Positions 50,956 through 60,122 of a DNA stretch of 64,000 nucleotides are shown piece after piece. Every line of letters starts with the position of its first letter. Position 1 is the first letter of the stretch. Under the pieces are notes generated by a model. The model was not told the DNA's origin. It did not search any database and saw only the letters and a program-made list of their open reading frames with translations. The position numbers and the translations under genes were made by a program. The DNA is from Niveispirillum cyanobacteriorum. GTDB lineage: Bacteria > Pseudomonadota > Alphaproteobacteria > Azospirillales > Azospirillaceae. The stretch covers positions 682,001 to 746,000 of the forward strand of contig NZ_CP025612.1 of NCBI RefSeq assembly GCF_002868735.1, in the 5' to 3' direction.

Positions 50956-53187
50956 ATGCCGCGAGGGCGGCGGAATTTACCGGATAGGGGCAACAGATTG
51001 CGCGCATCGAAGCGGAAGGAAAAGGTTCTGCTGGTCAGTGGTCTGCTGGCGTTGGGGCTGCTGGCCATCTGGCTGTCTTTGCCCAGCCTGCTGGCCACAC
51101 GCTGGACATCGCAATTGCGGGCCCTGGGCTTCCCACAGGCCGAACTGGCCATCGATGATTTCGGCCTGACACAGGCTACCGGCGCCTTCTCCCTTGGGCA
51201 GGAGGATGGCGCGGACAGGTTCATCGCACGCTATACACCTGCCGGTCTTTGGTCCGGGCGTTTCGCGGGGCTGGAGGTGCAGGGACTTCGGCTGTCACGT
51301 CCGCTTACCGTATCCATGACTGATCTTCCCGGCCTTACCGCACCAGTACAGATCACCCAGGCCCGCCTGACCCTAGCCTTGCCTGTTGGTATCGGCTCCG
51401 TTCCCCTGCTGATGGATGCCGCTATCAGCCCGACTGAAGACGGATGGCACGCGGAGGGGCAGGGGACCCTGACGGTCGGCTCAACGGGTGTGCCCGCCCG
51501 CATAACCGCCGATTGGCGCGGGGATGGCCTGTCGGCTGCCGGCTTCAGTTTTACCCCTATTCCTGGTGGGCCACGTCTTGGGGGCCACGGTAGCATCCGG
51601 CGCCTGGCCAATGGTGGTTGGACGGGTGAGCTGGATGTCACCGGCAAGGCGCTGCCGCAGGGCTTGCCAGACATGATGCTGCGCTGGAAGGCGGGGCAGG
51701 GGCATGCCTTGCTCGAATGGCCGGGCATTGCGCGTCTGGATGCCCTTCTGGACCCAGATGAAACCGGCGGGCAGCGCCTGGCCGCGACCCTGCGGGTGGA
51801 TGATGTGCCCGGCTTCGCCGCCCGTCTGAGCCGTCCCGATCCCGGCCTGACCGGTGGTCCAGCCACCCTGACCCTTTCAGCACGAAATGTTTCAACGGAC
51901 CTGCCGCCCCGCGACTGGCCCGATATTGCGGTGAGCATTGAGGCCCGCAGCCTTGGGATTGGGCAGGGACCGCGTGACAATGCCCTGTCGCTGTCCGGCA
52001 CCGCACGGCGCATTGATGGGGAATGGTGGCTGTCGCCCGCCGCTGATCAACCGCCCGGTAGTCTGACCATTCCGACCCTTGGCCTGTCGGCGAAGGGATT
52101 GGCACTGACCGGGCGGCTTGCATGGCCGCTGGACCTTGAGGTCCGTTCTCCACATCTGCGCCTGCCCTGGCTGGCACCGGCCACGCTGGCGGCCACGCTG
52201 CGGGGCGACCCGGCGGAAGATCTGCGCCTGGAATGGAACATAGTGACCGGGAATGGCGGTGCCAGCCTGACGGGTGCCGTGGAGTTGAACGGGGCCGGTG
52301 GCCGGGCAGTGGCTAAATTGGCCCCGATCAGGCTGGGGGAAGGGGATGCCGCAGATTTATTCCCCGGTGCGCCGTTGCCGCACACCCTCACCGGCACCAT
52401 CGCGGCCCGTCTGACGGCGGCCTGGAACAGTGAGAAGGCGGACGGCACCGCCGATATCCTGTTGGAAGAAGCGGGGTTGCGTCTTCCCGGCCTGCATCTG
52501 GCCGGGATCAATGGTGTGTTGCGTTTTGATCGGCTGTCGCCGCTGTCCATGCCACAGCAGACCATGGCCATCGGTCTTTTCGATCCCGGCATCGCCCTGA
52601 CCGCCGGTGGCCTTGGCCTGTCACTGCCGGCAGACGGGGTTCTGCGTCTGGCACCGGAACCGTTCAGATGGGCCGGGCAGAATGTCACCCTACCGCATAG
52701 TACGTTCCGCCTTGGCAATGACCATCTGGACCTGCGTCTGGATATCCCCGCCACGCCCGTTGCCGATGTATTGGCAGCCTTGGGAATTGTGGATGCCCAG
52801 GCCGAAGGCACCGTAATCGGTTCGGTACCGATCCGGATTGATGCGGCCGGTGCCCATGCTGGTGCCGGCGGCTTACAGGCGGTGGGGCCTGGAAGACTGT
52901 CCGTGCCGGCTGGCCCACTGCCTTCATGGCTGGACCCTGTCCGCAATGATAGTCTGGCTTTGGTTAGTCGTGCCCTGTCCGACTATCGTTTCCGGTCGCT
53001 GGGCATCATTTTTGCCGCTGATGGTCCCCACCTGACATTGGATGGTGCCAACCCGTCGCTTTACGGCGGCTATGCCATGCCCATGAACCTGATCCTGATG
53101 CCGCCACCCAAGACGTTGCCGGCAGGAGGGGGGCCGTCCGGCATGGTTGCAGCCGATATGGCGGCGTTCAAGGCGCGTAAGGATTGA
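50956..53187 (+). CDS. YdbH-like inner-membrane/periplasmic protein
   Basis: The protein of about 743 residues has one N-terminal membrane helix (about residues 23-42, VLLVSGLLALGLLAIWL) and a long beta-rich periplasmic part. Its C-terminus (SLALVSRALSDYRFRSLGI and GANPSLYGGYAMPMNL) fits the YdbH domain, which is related to AsmA/TamB-type proteins bridging inner and outer membranes in lipid transport. The start at 50956 has GGAAAGAG upstream; ATG 50941 is also in frame. A 33-bp gap leads to the exonuclease gene. No YdbL/YnbE partner genes are seen next to it. Confidence 0.78.
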   Translation: MPRGRRNLPDRGNRLRASKRKEKVLLVSGLLALGLLAIWLSLPSLLATRWTSQLRALGFPQAELAIDDFGLTQATGAFSLGQEDGADRFIARYTPAGLWSGRFAGLEVQGLRLSRPLTVSMTDLPGLTAPVQITQARLTLALPVGIGSVPLLMDAAISPTEDGWHAEGQGTLTVGSTGVPARITADWRGDGLSAAGFSFTPIPGGPRLGGHGSIRRLANGGWTGELDVTGKALPQGLPDMMLRWKAGQGHALLEWPGIARLDALLDPDETGGQRLAATLRVDDVPGFAARLSRPDPGLTGGPATLTLSARNVSTDLPPRDWPDIAVSIEARSLGIGQGPRDNALSLSGTARRIDGEWWLSPAADQPPGSLTIPTLGLSAKGLALTGRLAWPLDLEVRSPHLRLPWLAPATLAATLRGDPAEDLRLEWNIVTGNGGASLTGAVELNGAGGRAVAKLAPIRLGEGDAADLFPGAPLPHTLTGTIAARLTAAWNSEKADGTADILLEEAGLRLPGLHLAGINGVLRFDRLSPLSMPQQTMAIGLFDPGIALTAGGLGLSLPADGVLRLAPEPFRWAGQNVTLPHSTFRLGNDHLDLRLDIPATPVADVLAALGIVDAQAEGTVIGSVPIRIDAAGAHAGAGGLQAVGPGRLSVPAGPLPSWLDPVRNDSLALVSRALSDYRFRSLGIIFAADGPHLTLDGANPSLYGGYAMPMNLILMPPPKTLPAGGGPSGMVAADMAAFKARKD

Positions 53188-53220
53188 GCTATACCAGCTC
53201 GATCGAACCGGAGCCTTGCC

Positions 53221-54078
53221 TTGATCGAACTTGCCATTGATTTCGAAACCGCCAATGCCCGCCGCGACAGTGCCTGCGCCGTTGGTGTGGCGGAGGTGTT
53301 TCAACCCGAGGCACCGATCTTCCGCCGCCTGATCCGCCCGGAACCCGCAGAATTTTCCCCATTCTGTGTTGCGGTGCATGGTATTCGGGCCGCCGATGTC
53401 GCCCACGCGCCGACCTTTGCCGGCATCTGGCCGGATCTTTCGCGCCGGCTGGCAGGGGCCGTGCTGCTGGCCCACAATGCCAGTTTCGATTCCAGTGTCC
53501 TGACGGCCTGCCTGACCGCTGCGGGACTGCCGGTGCCCGCCATTCGCTTCATCTGCACGGTCGAACTGGCCCGCGCCGCCTTCCCCGATCTGCGCAGCCA
53601 CAAGCTGAACATCGTAGCCCACCATCTGGGCATTCCACTGAATCACCATGAAGCGGGCAGTGACGCTGCCGCATGCGCCGCCATCGGCCAGCATGTGTCC
53701 ATGATGGTCGGGGCCGGTTCTGTGGCCGAAGCGGCGGAAAAGCTAGGGATCGGACGGGACAGGCCCCGTGCTGCCCGTCCGCCATCCGCATCGTTCCGAC
53801 CGGGGTTGCCCATGCCCACCCGCCGCGTGGATGGGCAACGCTTCGTGGTGACCGGCACCCTGGCAGCCTGTTCCAGGACCGATGCCGCGCGTGCCATCAA
53901 AATGGCCGGTGGACGGTTCCAGACCTATGTCACGCAGGACACGGATTGGCTGATTGTCGGCCTGTCACCCGGACAGACTAAACTGACCGCCGCCCATGCC
54001 CGTCAACAGCGTTATGGTCGCCTGCACATGGCCACGGAGGCGGAATTCCTGGCTATGCTGGGCATCAATCCGGCGTGA
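53221..54078 (+). CDS. DEDDh exonuclease with C-terminal BRCT domain
   Basis: The 285-residue protein has a DnaQ-type 3'-5' exonuclease domain (residues 1-165) with IDFET (D7, E9), LAHNASFD and the late HHEAGSDA (DEDDh His and Asp). A BRCT domain (about 200-283) follows: RFVVTGTLAACSRTDAARAI and TDWLIVGLSPG. Related exonuclease-BRCT proteins are thought to work in DNA repair or replication. The start is TTG at 53221, with GGAG 8 bases before. It is after the YdbH-like gene but probably unrelated in function. Confidence 0.88.
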   Translation: MIELAIDFETANARRDSACAVGVAEVFQPEAPIFRRLIRPEPAEFSPFCVAVHGIRAADVAHAPTFAGIWPDLSRRLAGAVLLAHNASFDSSVLTACLTAAGLPVPAIRFICTVELARAAFPDLRSHKLNIVAHHLGIPLNHHEAGSDAAACAAIGQHVSMMVGAGSVAEAAEKLGIGRDRPRAARPPSASFRPGLPMPTRRVDGQRFVVTGTLAACSRTDAARAIKMAGGRFQTYVTQDTDWLIVGLSPGQTKLTAAHARQQRYGRLHMATEAEFLAMLGINPA

Positions 54079-56550
54079 TCAGGGCAGCCGGTCCACCATC
54101 AGGGTTTCAATCCGGGCCTCATTCACCGGTCCTGTCATGCCGCCGGGTCCGCTATAGCTGGCATTGGTGGAAAGCGCGCTCATATTGAAGAAATCCTCGA
54201 TGCTGGCGCGGTAACGACCGGCAGGCAGATCGAAGATGGCGCGGGTGGAACTGCGAGTGGAATAGCGATCACCTTCTGGATCAATATGCGGCATCTGCAA
54301 AATGGCGCTATAGCGCTTTCCCTTCTCATCCACCAGAACCAGCCGTTTGACGGCATTAGTGATGCCAGTATTCACGGCAAAGGTTCGGTTCTCGTAGGTC
54401 GTGGCCAGGGCGTGCCGACCGCCACTCCCCACAACGACCTGCCCAAGGTCCAGCGTCTGGCCCAGCCGGGCCATTTTACCCACTGCTATCGTCTGTGCCG
54501 CTTCCCCGCGCAAGCAGACCGGTGCCGATGGCTGTGATGCGATGTTGGTCGAAACATGCACCGCCACAATGGAATAGCATGCGGTTATCCCCGGAGGCGA
54601 CGGCGCCTTGTCTGTCCAGCCGGCCCCCGCAACATTGTCGTCAACCAGTACGCCATCACGCAGCACGCGGTACCGCAGCGGCGTCTTGTCCTTGGTCGGT
54701 CCGAAATCCAGGGCGACACCGTCCATAGTCCGCCTTGCGCCGGAAATACCGGGAGTCCAGGGCATGAAGGCCCGCGGCTCCACATGGCTGACCGGGTCGA
54801 TTGTGGGGACCATGGTTACCCGGCTGTCCGACATCTGCGCCGGGCCGAACCGGACCTCGATCCGGTTGCGGTTGGCCGTCAATTGTTCAGGATGGATTGG
54901 ACCAGTCACGGCCATGCCGTTCAGGGTGATGCCCGCCACGGGATAGACACCGCCCGCCGCAGCCTTGGCAGGCAGGATCAGCGCGATTTCCACCGGCTTG
55001 CCCGCAAAGGAAAGGCCGCCTAGCATCGCCTCGGGCTTGGTGAACTGGGCACGGGTCGCGGTTGTCAGATAGGGTGCGATACGCACACCGTCGGCACTGG
55101 GCTGCCAGCCGAAGATATCCTGAACAACGGCGCCGTAATAGGCGCCGACGGACCAGAGCTGACGGCGGGAATTAATCTCGGGCCCGTCATCGAATTGTGC
55201 CCGGCCCGTCAGCCATTCCAGATTCTCCATGTTGGAGAGGTGCATAGCGGCTGCCCGTTCCAGCGCTGCAAGGCCCTGGTCAACTGCGGCCACGTGGCCG
55301 GCGGCGATGGCGGCCCGAACAGCATAGGCTGTGACGAACGGCCATTGCGCACGGTTGTGATAAACAAACTCCCCCGGTGCCTGTGGCCACACCACCGACG
55401 GACCGAACGGGGCGAAGGGATATCGGTCGAAGATCGACCTGGCCTTTTCCGGCGATGCCACACCCGACAGGACAGCCAGTGCATTGCCCAGCAGATCGTA
55501 TTTCTCGATCCGGGCCGGCGTCAACTCCGCCATCGTAAAGGTGGCGTACATCCCGGCCCGCGCGTCCCAGAAGGTCGCATCAATGGCCTTGGTCAAGGCA
55601 TCTGCCCAGCCTTCATACCGGACTGCCGTCGCACCATCCCCCAGTTCACGGGCCAGCCTGGCAGTAAGACGCAAGGCACGATATTGCAGGACGTTGGTGG
55701 ACAAGGCCTTGGATTGTGCCATCGCCGGCAGATGTTCGCGGACCCAGGGGGCGTAGGTCTGTTCGCGCCAGTCCAGGAAACTGTGTTCACCACCGTAAAG
55801 ACCGTTGGTCGTGTCGAATGCCGCGACCCGGTCTGCCTCCACAGTGCCGCGCAGCGCGTCATATGACTTGCGCGCGAAATCGGCACGGGCGCTGCCTTGC
55901 AGATTGGCCAGCACCGCCTCCGCCCCCAATGCCCAGGTGGTGCGGTCTGTACTGATCGGCCAGGAACCGCCCGAGCCTGTATCCTGCACGATTTGCCTGG
56001 ACCCAGGGGGAAGTTCGGCGGGCACCGTCACGCCCGCCCGGAAACTGCCGGTCTTGAACAACAGACTGTCTACCGCACGACCGGGGTCCATCCCTGCCAG
56101 CCCCAGGTCCAGCGCGTAGGACAGGTCCCTTGTCCAGACATAGTTCCACTTCTCGCCCGTCTCAAAACAGTTGCAGGCGATGGGCTGCCCACCATTATAG
56201 GCCCCATCCTTGATCGAACTGACACTAGCCTGGGCGGCATCGTCCACCGATTGCGCGAAAAGCGCGTCGAACAGCAGATTGCCGGTCAGGGTGTAGGCAC
56301 CGCGCTCCGTTATATCGCGCGTGCCGAGTGTGTTGTCGCGTTGTGGCGCACTGCTGGTAAGGTGGAACTGCCGCGTGCCCGGCTGTCCCTTGGCCTCCAC
56401 CGTCACCCGCGCAGGTTTGGCCCCTGGCTCCAGCGCATAAGGTGGAAAGCTTCGCGTTTCCGCCGCATGGGCTACATGTCCTGCATCCAGAGCCAGGATC
56501 GACAGGCTGGCTGCGGTAGCCAGCAGCAGCAGGCGCGGAGACGGGGGCAT
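54079..56550 (-). CDS. Six-hairpin (alpha/alpha)6 glycosidase superfamily protein, exported
   Basis: The 823-residue protein has a signal peptide (MPPSPRLLLLATAASLSILA) and a central (alpha/alpha)6-barrel region with EKWNYVWTRDLSYALDLGLAG, a pattern shared by GH15/GH63 and amylo-alpha-1,6-glucosidase-like enzymes. Beta-rich domains follow at the C-terminus. It probably hydrolyses a glycan in the periplasm; the exact family and linkage cannot be told from sequence by eye. GGAGGA precedes the ATG at 56550. Its own LacI regulator is 97 bp upstream and the gap holds a GCAATTGCAA element. Confidence 0.8.
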   Translation of the reverse strand: MPPSPRLLLLATAASLSILALDAGHVAHAAETRSFPPYALEPGAKPARVTVEAKGQPGTRQFHLTSSAPQRDNTLGTRDITERGAYTLTGNLLFDALFAQSVDDAAQASVSSIKDGAYNGGQPIACNCFETGEKWNYVWTRDLSYALDLGLAGMDPGRAVDSLLFKTGSFRAGVTVPAELPPGSRQIVQDTGSGGSWPISTDRTTWALGAEAVLANLQGSARADFARKSYDALRGTVEADRVAAFDTTNGLYGGEHSFLDWREQTYAPWVREHLPAMAQSKALSTNVLQYRALRLTARLARELGDGATAVRYEGWADALTKAIDATFWDARAGMYATFTMAELTPARIEKYDLLGNALAVLSGVASPEKARSIFDRYPFAPFGPSVVWPQAPGEFVYHNRAQWPFVTAYAVRAAIAAGHVAAVDQGLAALERAAAMHLSNMENLEWLTGRAQFDDGPEINSRRQLWSVGAYYGAVVQDIFGWQPSADGVRIAPYLTTATRAQFTKPEAMLGGLSFAGKPVEIALILPAKAAAGGVYPVAGITLNGMAVTGPIHPEQLTANRNRIEVRFGPAQMSDSRVTMVPTIDPVSHVEPRAFMPWTPGISGARRTMDGVALDFGPTKDKTPLRYRVLRDGVLVDDNVAGAGWTDKAPSPPGITACYSIVAVHVSTNIASQPSAPVCLRGEAAQTIAVGKMARLGQTLDLGQVVVGSGGRHALATTYENRTFAVNTGITNAVKRLVLVDEKGKRYSAILQMPHIDPEGDRYSTRSSTRAIFDLPAGRYRASIEDFFNMSALSTNASYSGPGGMTGPVNEARIETLMVDRLP

Positions 56551-56618
56551 GGTTCCTCCAACTGTCATGATGGTTCTTGGGCGGCTCCGCCTTGCCGTGA
56601 AGGTGGGGTAAGGGGCGC

Positions 56619-56630
56619 TGCAATTGCAAC
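56619..56630. promoter_or_regulatory. Candidate operator of the second LacI regulator (copy 1)
   Basis: TGCAATTGCAAC holds the 10-bp palindrome TGCAATTGCA (56619-56628). It lies between the lacI-type gene and the glycosidase gene. The core GCAATTGCAA occurs again at 57735-57744, on the other side of the regulator gene. Confidence 0.5.
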
Positions 56631-56647
56631 AAATAATCTGCAAAAAA

Positions 56648-57670
56648 TCAGGCGCCACAGGATTCCCGGACGATCAGATCGGTACTGAGCCTTTCCGACA
56701 TGGCCTGATCACCGGCCAGCAGGCGCAGCAGCTTTGCCACCAGCAAGCGCCCGGCCTTGGCGGTATCCTGGCGGATCGTGGTCAGGGCCGGGTGGGCATG
56801 GGCCGCAATTTCGATATCGTCATAGCCGACGACGGCGACGTCGTGCGGTACCGACAGACCGCGCCGGTTCAGCGCGCGAATGGCACCGATGGCGACCAGA
56901 TCGCTGACAGCCACAATGGCATCGAATGCCACCCCCTGATCCAACAGATCATCCACCGCCTCCACTGCGGCATCGGGCACCAAGCGGCAGCGCCGGTGCA
57001 GGCGGGGGTCGGGTGCCAAGCCCGCCTCCCGCAACGCGTTCACATAGCCTTGATGACGCTGTGCAAGCTCGATCGTATGAGTGTCGCCCAGAAAGGCGAT
57101 GCGTTTGCGCCCCAGGCGGGCCAAATGATGCGCGGCGCGATATCCACCCCGACCATTGTCACTGCCGACGGAGCAATAGTCCTGATCAGGTGCCACCGCA
57201 CCCCAGACTACGAAGCGCCGGCCATCGCGGAACAGGCGGTTCAAAGCCTCGTGCAACTGGCTCTGCCCCAGGAAGATCATCCCGTCGACCTGGCTGCTGT
57301 CGAGCAGATCGGCCAGCCCGCGCTGATCAACCGGGGTGGCATGGCCGATGGTCAGGTCCAGCCCCCGTTCGCGCATGGCAAGGCTGATCCCGCCGACCAG
57401 ACCCAGGCTGAACGGGTCTACCGTCTGTCCGCCGGCATGGGCGGCTGGCATCACCACCATCACGGATGGCCGGTCGCCGCCTGCCGTATGCCTTGCGCGG
57501 CGAGGGGGCGCGTCATACTGCGCCGCCTCCGCCAGTTCACGGATACGGCGCCGGGTTTCGGCATTCACGGCACTGCTGCCGCTCAATGCCCGCGATACGG
57601 TGGAAACCGAAACGCCGGCCTGCCGGGCGATATCCTGTAGCCGTGAAGCGCGCGCCCTCAAATCATCCAT
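56648..57670 (-). CDS. LacI family transcriptional regulator
   Basis: The 340-residue repressor has an N-terminal LacI HTH (LQDIARQAGVSVSTVSRALSG, about residues 10-30) and a full periplasmic-binding-like effector domain ending in the usual TDLIVRES. It is transcribed towards the six-hairpin glycosidase and after the dehydratase/CoA transferase operon (85-bp gap). Gaps on both sides carry a GCAATTGCAA element, so it may regulate itself and both neighbours. The effector is likely a sugar. Confidence 0.92.
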   Translation of the reverse strand: MDDLRARASRLQDIARQAGVSVSTVSRALSGSSAVNAETRRRIRELAEAAQYDAPPRRARHTAGGDRPSVMVVMPAAHAGGQTVDPFSLGLVGGISLAMRERGLDLTIGHATPVDQRGLADLLDSSQVDGMIFLGQSQLHEALNRLFRDGRRFVVWGAVAPDQDYCSVGSDNGRGGYRAAHHLARLGRKRIAFLGDTHTIELAQRHQGYVNALREAGLAPDPRLHRRCRLVPDAAVEAVDDLLDQGVAFDAIVAVSDLVAIGAIRALNRRGLSVPHDVAVVGYDDIEIAAHAHPALTTIRQDTAKAGRLLVAKLLRLLAGDQAMSERLSTDLIVRESCGA

Positions 57671-57734
57671 ACCACAAGTCCGCCCCTTACTCGCCGAAGG
57701 AATGGTCCCCTTCTGCCTGACATCAAGGCTTGCG

Positions 57735-57744
57735 GCAATTGCAA
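57735..57744. promoter_or_regulatory. Candidate operator of the second LacI regulator (copy 2)
   Basis: GCAATTGCAA repeats the core found at 56620-56629. It sits 64 bases upstream of the lacI-type start codon, between it and the dehydratase-like gene, fitting autoregulation. Confidence 0.45.
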
Positions 57745-57755
57745 TGATAGGCGGG

Positions 57756-60122
57756 TTAGGTCTGAAGCCCCTCGATGAACCGGGTCACGGCCCTGTCGAC
57801 GGCGGCTGCATCCGCACTTTCCTGATTGTAATTATCCAGGTCCAGGCGCAGCACGGGGATGCCCGCTTCCTCAAGCGCCCGCAGCACAAATGGATCGGCG
57901 TCGGTCAAGGCCACTGCCCCGTGGACCCCATGGATGCGGGCATCGCGCACATGCCAGGCCCCGGCCCAGGTGGGCATGCGCAATTCATCGCCCATGGTGA
58001 CGAAACGGGCCGCCAAGGCCCGTATGGGATCACGACCCCGGTCGTGATGGCGGATATAACCGTCGGCGGCCAACGACAGATACATGGAGCAGACGAAGAC
58101 CGCGCCATGGCTTTCCTCCCAGCGCTGGTAAAAGGCCATGTCGCTCCAAAGGCCACGCCCTACCCACATCAGACGCACACGTTCATTGGGGCAAGCAGCG
58201 TCACCCGCTGCCGCGCGGGCGGCCACTTCCTCATAAAGCGCTTTCGCGGCATCGCGGGCCCAAATGGAGCCGCGATGCCATTGCGGCACCATGGTGGCGG
58301 GCATCGTATCAACGATGCTGACCGGGGCAGGGTGTGTGGCGGCGATCAGGTCGCGGGTGCGGCGGTACCATTCCTCCTGCTCATTCACCAGATCCATGAC
58401 CTCTGCAAAACGGTCGGGATCGAACCGCTTGCCCGTTGCCGTTTCCAGCCGCGCCACATGAGCACGCAGTTCCCCTTCCATCAGGTTTAGGCGTTCCGGT
58501 TCCAGATGCTGATCCCAATCGCCGGGAAGGTCTTCCCACCAATCGGTGGGGATTTGCCAGCGGCTGTCGAAACTGCGCTGATAGAGGTACAGGTCTGCCC
58601 CAGTCTCCATCGCCCATTGGCGGAAGATGCGGGCGGTGGCATCGGTACCGGTGACGGCGGCCAGGAAATCCGGTCTGGGCAGACCGCCCCAGGGGGCGTT
58701 TTCGGTATCATCGTCAAATGCGGCGGCCAGCCCCTGCGCGCTGTAAGCCTCCACATCCGCCGGATAGTCACGGTCGCGCAACAGACTGAAATAGCGGCCT
58801 GATTGCTGTTTCGCGGCCACGATGGACGCCCACCACTGGTTCACGACAAAGGGAATGTCCATAGCGCGCAGGATTTCCTGCGGCGCATTGGCATTGACGA
58901 CCGCCAGGGGCGCGCCCGCCGCCACCTGTTCGCGCAAGGCCGCAAACCAGTCCCGCTGAAACTGCCCGAAGTTGGCGACGGCAGACAGCGATTTGCGGCT
59001 TCGCGTCGGTGGCTTCAAGGCTGCGCGTCCCCCGCCTGGGCGGTCTGGGTTGGGGGATGACGCGGGGGCGGGTGGCGTGACCGGGGCTACAGGGTCAGCC
59101 AGGAAAGTGGTGAGGGCAGGGGGCATTTGCCCGTTACCGTCCCAGGTGACGGCCAAGAACTGCAGGCCGATAGCGGTACAGGCGGCTCGTAATGGCTTTA
59201 CGTCCCAGGGCGCGGCTTCGTCGCCGGGGCGCATGGCGTGCAGCAGGGCCGTTGCACCAGCCGCCCGCGCGGCAGCGATGAGGGTATGGGGATCATCGGG
59301 GCTGCGTCGGGCCAATGGCGTGACGCCAGCGCACCAGGGGCGTCCCCAATCCTGTGCTTCGCCCACCACAAGCGTGCCAGCCGCTTCCAGTCCGTCATAA
59401 AGTCGGAAATCCTCTTGTGTGCTGCCGGTCAGGAAGAGCGTTTGGGCGGCCGTAACCGGCGGCGGTGGATCGGCAAGAAGGGCCGATAATGACGCTTCCA
59501 CCTGCTCTGGCGGCAGGATGGCGGAGGCGGCCACGATCCGTACAGCCTCCGCACCCGTCAGCTGTCCTGCCCGGCGCAGGCCCAAGGCCTGTGCTAACAG
59601 CACCCGCAGCCGGGCCTCATCCTTCTCCGCCTGCGCGACATCGCCCACAGGCGTGCCCAGACCGGCCAGCCATTCCCGCAATTGTGTGAAACGGACGGCG
59701 TTATATCGGGCTGCCTGTTCTCCCCCGCCATGCAGCAGGTCCAGGAAATGCACCGGCCCCAGGCGGTTCCCCGCCTCCCGTGCCAGTTCGCGCAGGGCGG
59801 CGAAGACCTGTGGCTGTTCATTATCCGCACTGGTGATCAGGATCGGGTCGGGTCGGGCCCCGTCCCCCACCAGCTGTTCCAGCAGTGACTTGCCCCGGAC
59901 CGACAGGCCAGCTCCGCCCATCAGCGCATCCATCATCGGCGTCGGTGCTGTCGTTGGTACCAGCCGGACAGGCAGCAACCCAGCCGCCCGCACCAAGGCG
60001 CGAGGACCGTCCACGCCCAGCAAGCGCAGGGGCCGGTATCCCTGACCTCGCAGCGCCTCAAGCGTTCCGGCGGGATCATCGGCGGCAGTCAGCAGCGGCG
60101 CAAGGGTGGGATGGCGGGCCAT
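57756..60122 (-). CDS. Fused 2-hydroxyacyl-CoA dehydratase family protein, cluster cysteines apparently missing
   Basis: The 788-residue protein has two HgdB/HgdC-like halves (about 1-365 and 395-788) joined by a Pro/Ala-rich linker (about 362-390). The second half shows EILRAMDIPFVVNQWWASI and the ending VLRLDLDNYN followed by VTRFIEGL, typical of the family. In active dehydratases each subunit binds a [4Fe-4S] cluster by Cys; only four Cys are seen in the whole protein and the usual Cys-rich positions read VEAYSAQG and ALTDADP. No activator ATPase gene is in the window. It starts in the stop of a CaiB gene (TGATG) and ends the operon, so it may act on the CoA thioesters made by those enzymes. 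Confidence 0.8.
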   Translation of the reverse strand: MARHPTLAPLLTAADDPAGTLEALRGQGYRPLRLLGVDGPRALVRAAGLLPVRLVPTTAPTPMMDALMGGAGLSVRGKSLLEQLVGDGARPDPILITSADNEQPQVFAALRELAREAGNRLGPVHFLDLLHGGGEQAARYNAVRFTQLREWLAGLGTPVGDVAQAEKDEARLRVLLAQALGLRRAGQLTGAEAVRIVAASAILPPEQVEASLSALLADPPPPVTAAQTLFLTGSTQEDFRLYDGLEAAGTLVVGEAQDWGRPWCAGVTPLARRSPDDPHTLIAAARAAGATALLHAMRPGDEAAPWDVKPLRAACTAIGLQFLAVTWDGNGQMPPALTTFLADPVAPVTPPAPASSPNPDRPGGGRAALKPPTRSRKSLSAVANFGQFQRDWFAALREQVAAGAPLAVVNANAPQEILRAMDIPFVVNQWWASIVAAKQQSGRYFSLLRDRDYPADVEAYSAQGLAAAFDDDTENAPWGGLPRPDFLAAVTGTDATARIFRQWAMETGADLYLYQRSFDSRWQIPTDWWEDLPGDWDQHLEPERLNLMEGELRAHVARLETATGKRFDPDRFAEVMDLVNEQEEWYRRTRDLIAATHPAPVSIVDTMPATMVPQWHRGSIWARDAAKALYEEVAARAAAGDAACPNERVRLMWVGRGLWSDMAFYQRWEESHGAVFVCSMYLSLAADGYIRHHDRGRDPIRALAARFVTMGDELRMPTWAGAWHVRDARIHGVHGAVALTDADPFVLRALEEAGIPVLRLDLDNYNQESADAAAVDRAVTRFIEGLQT

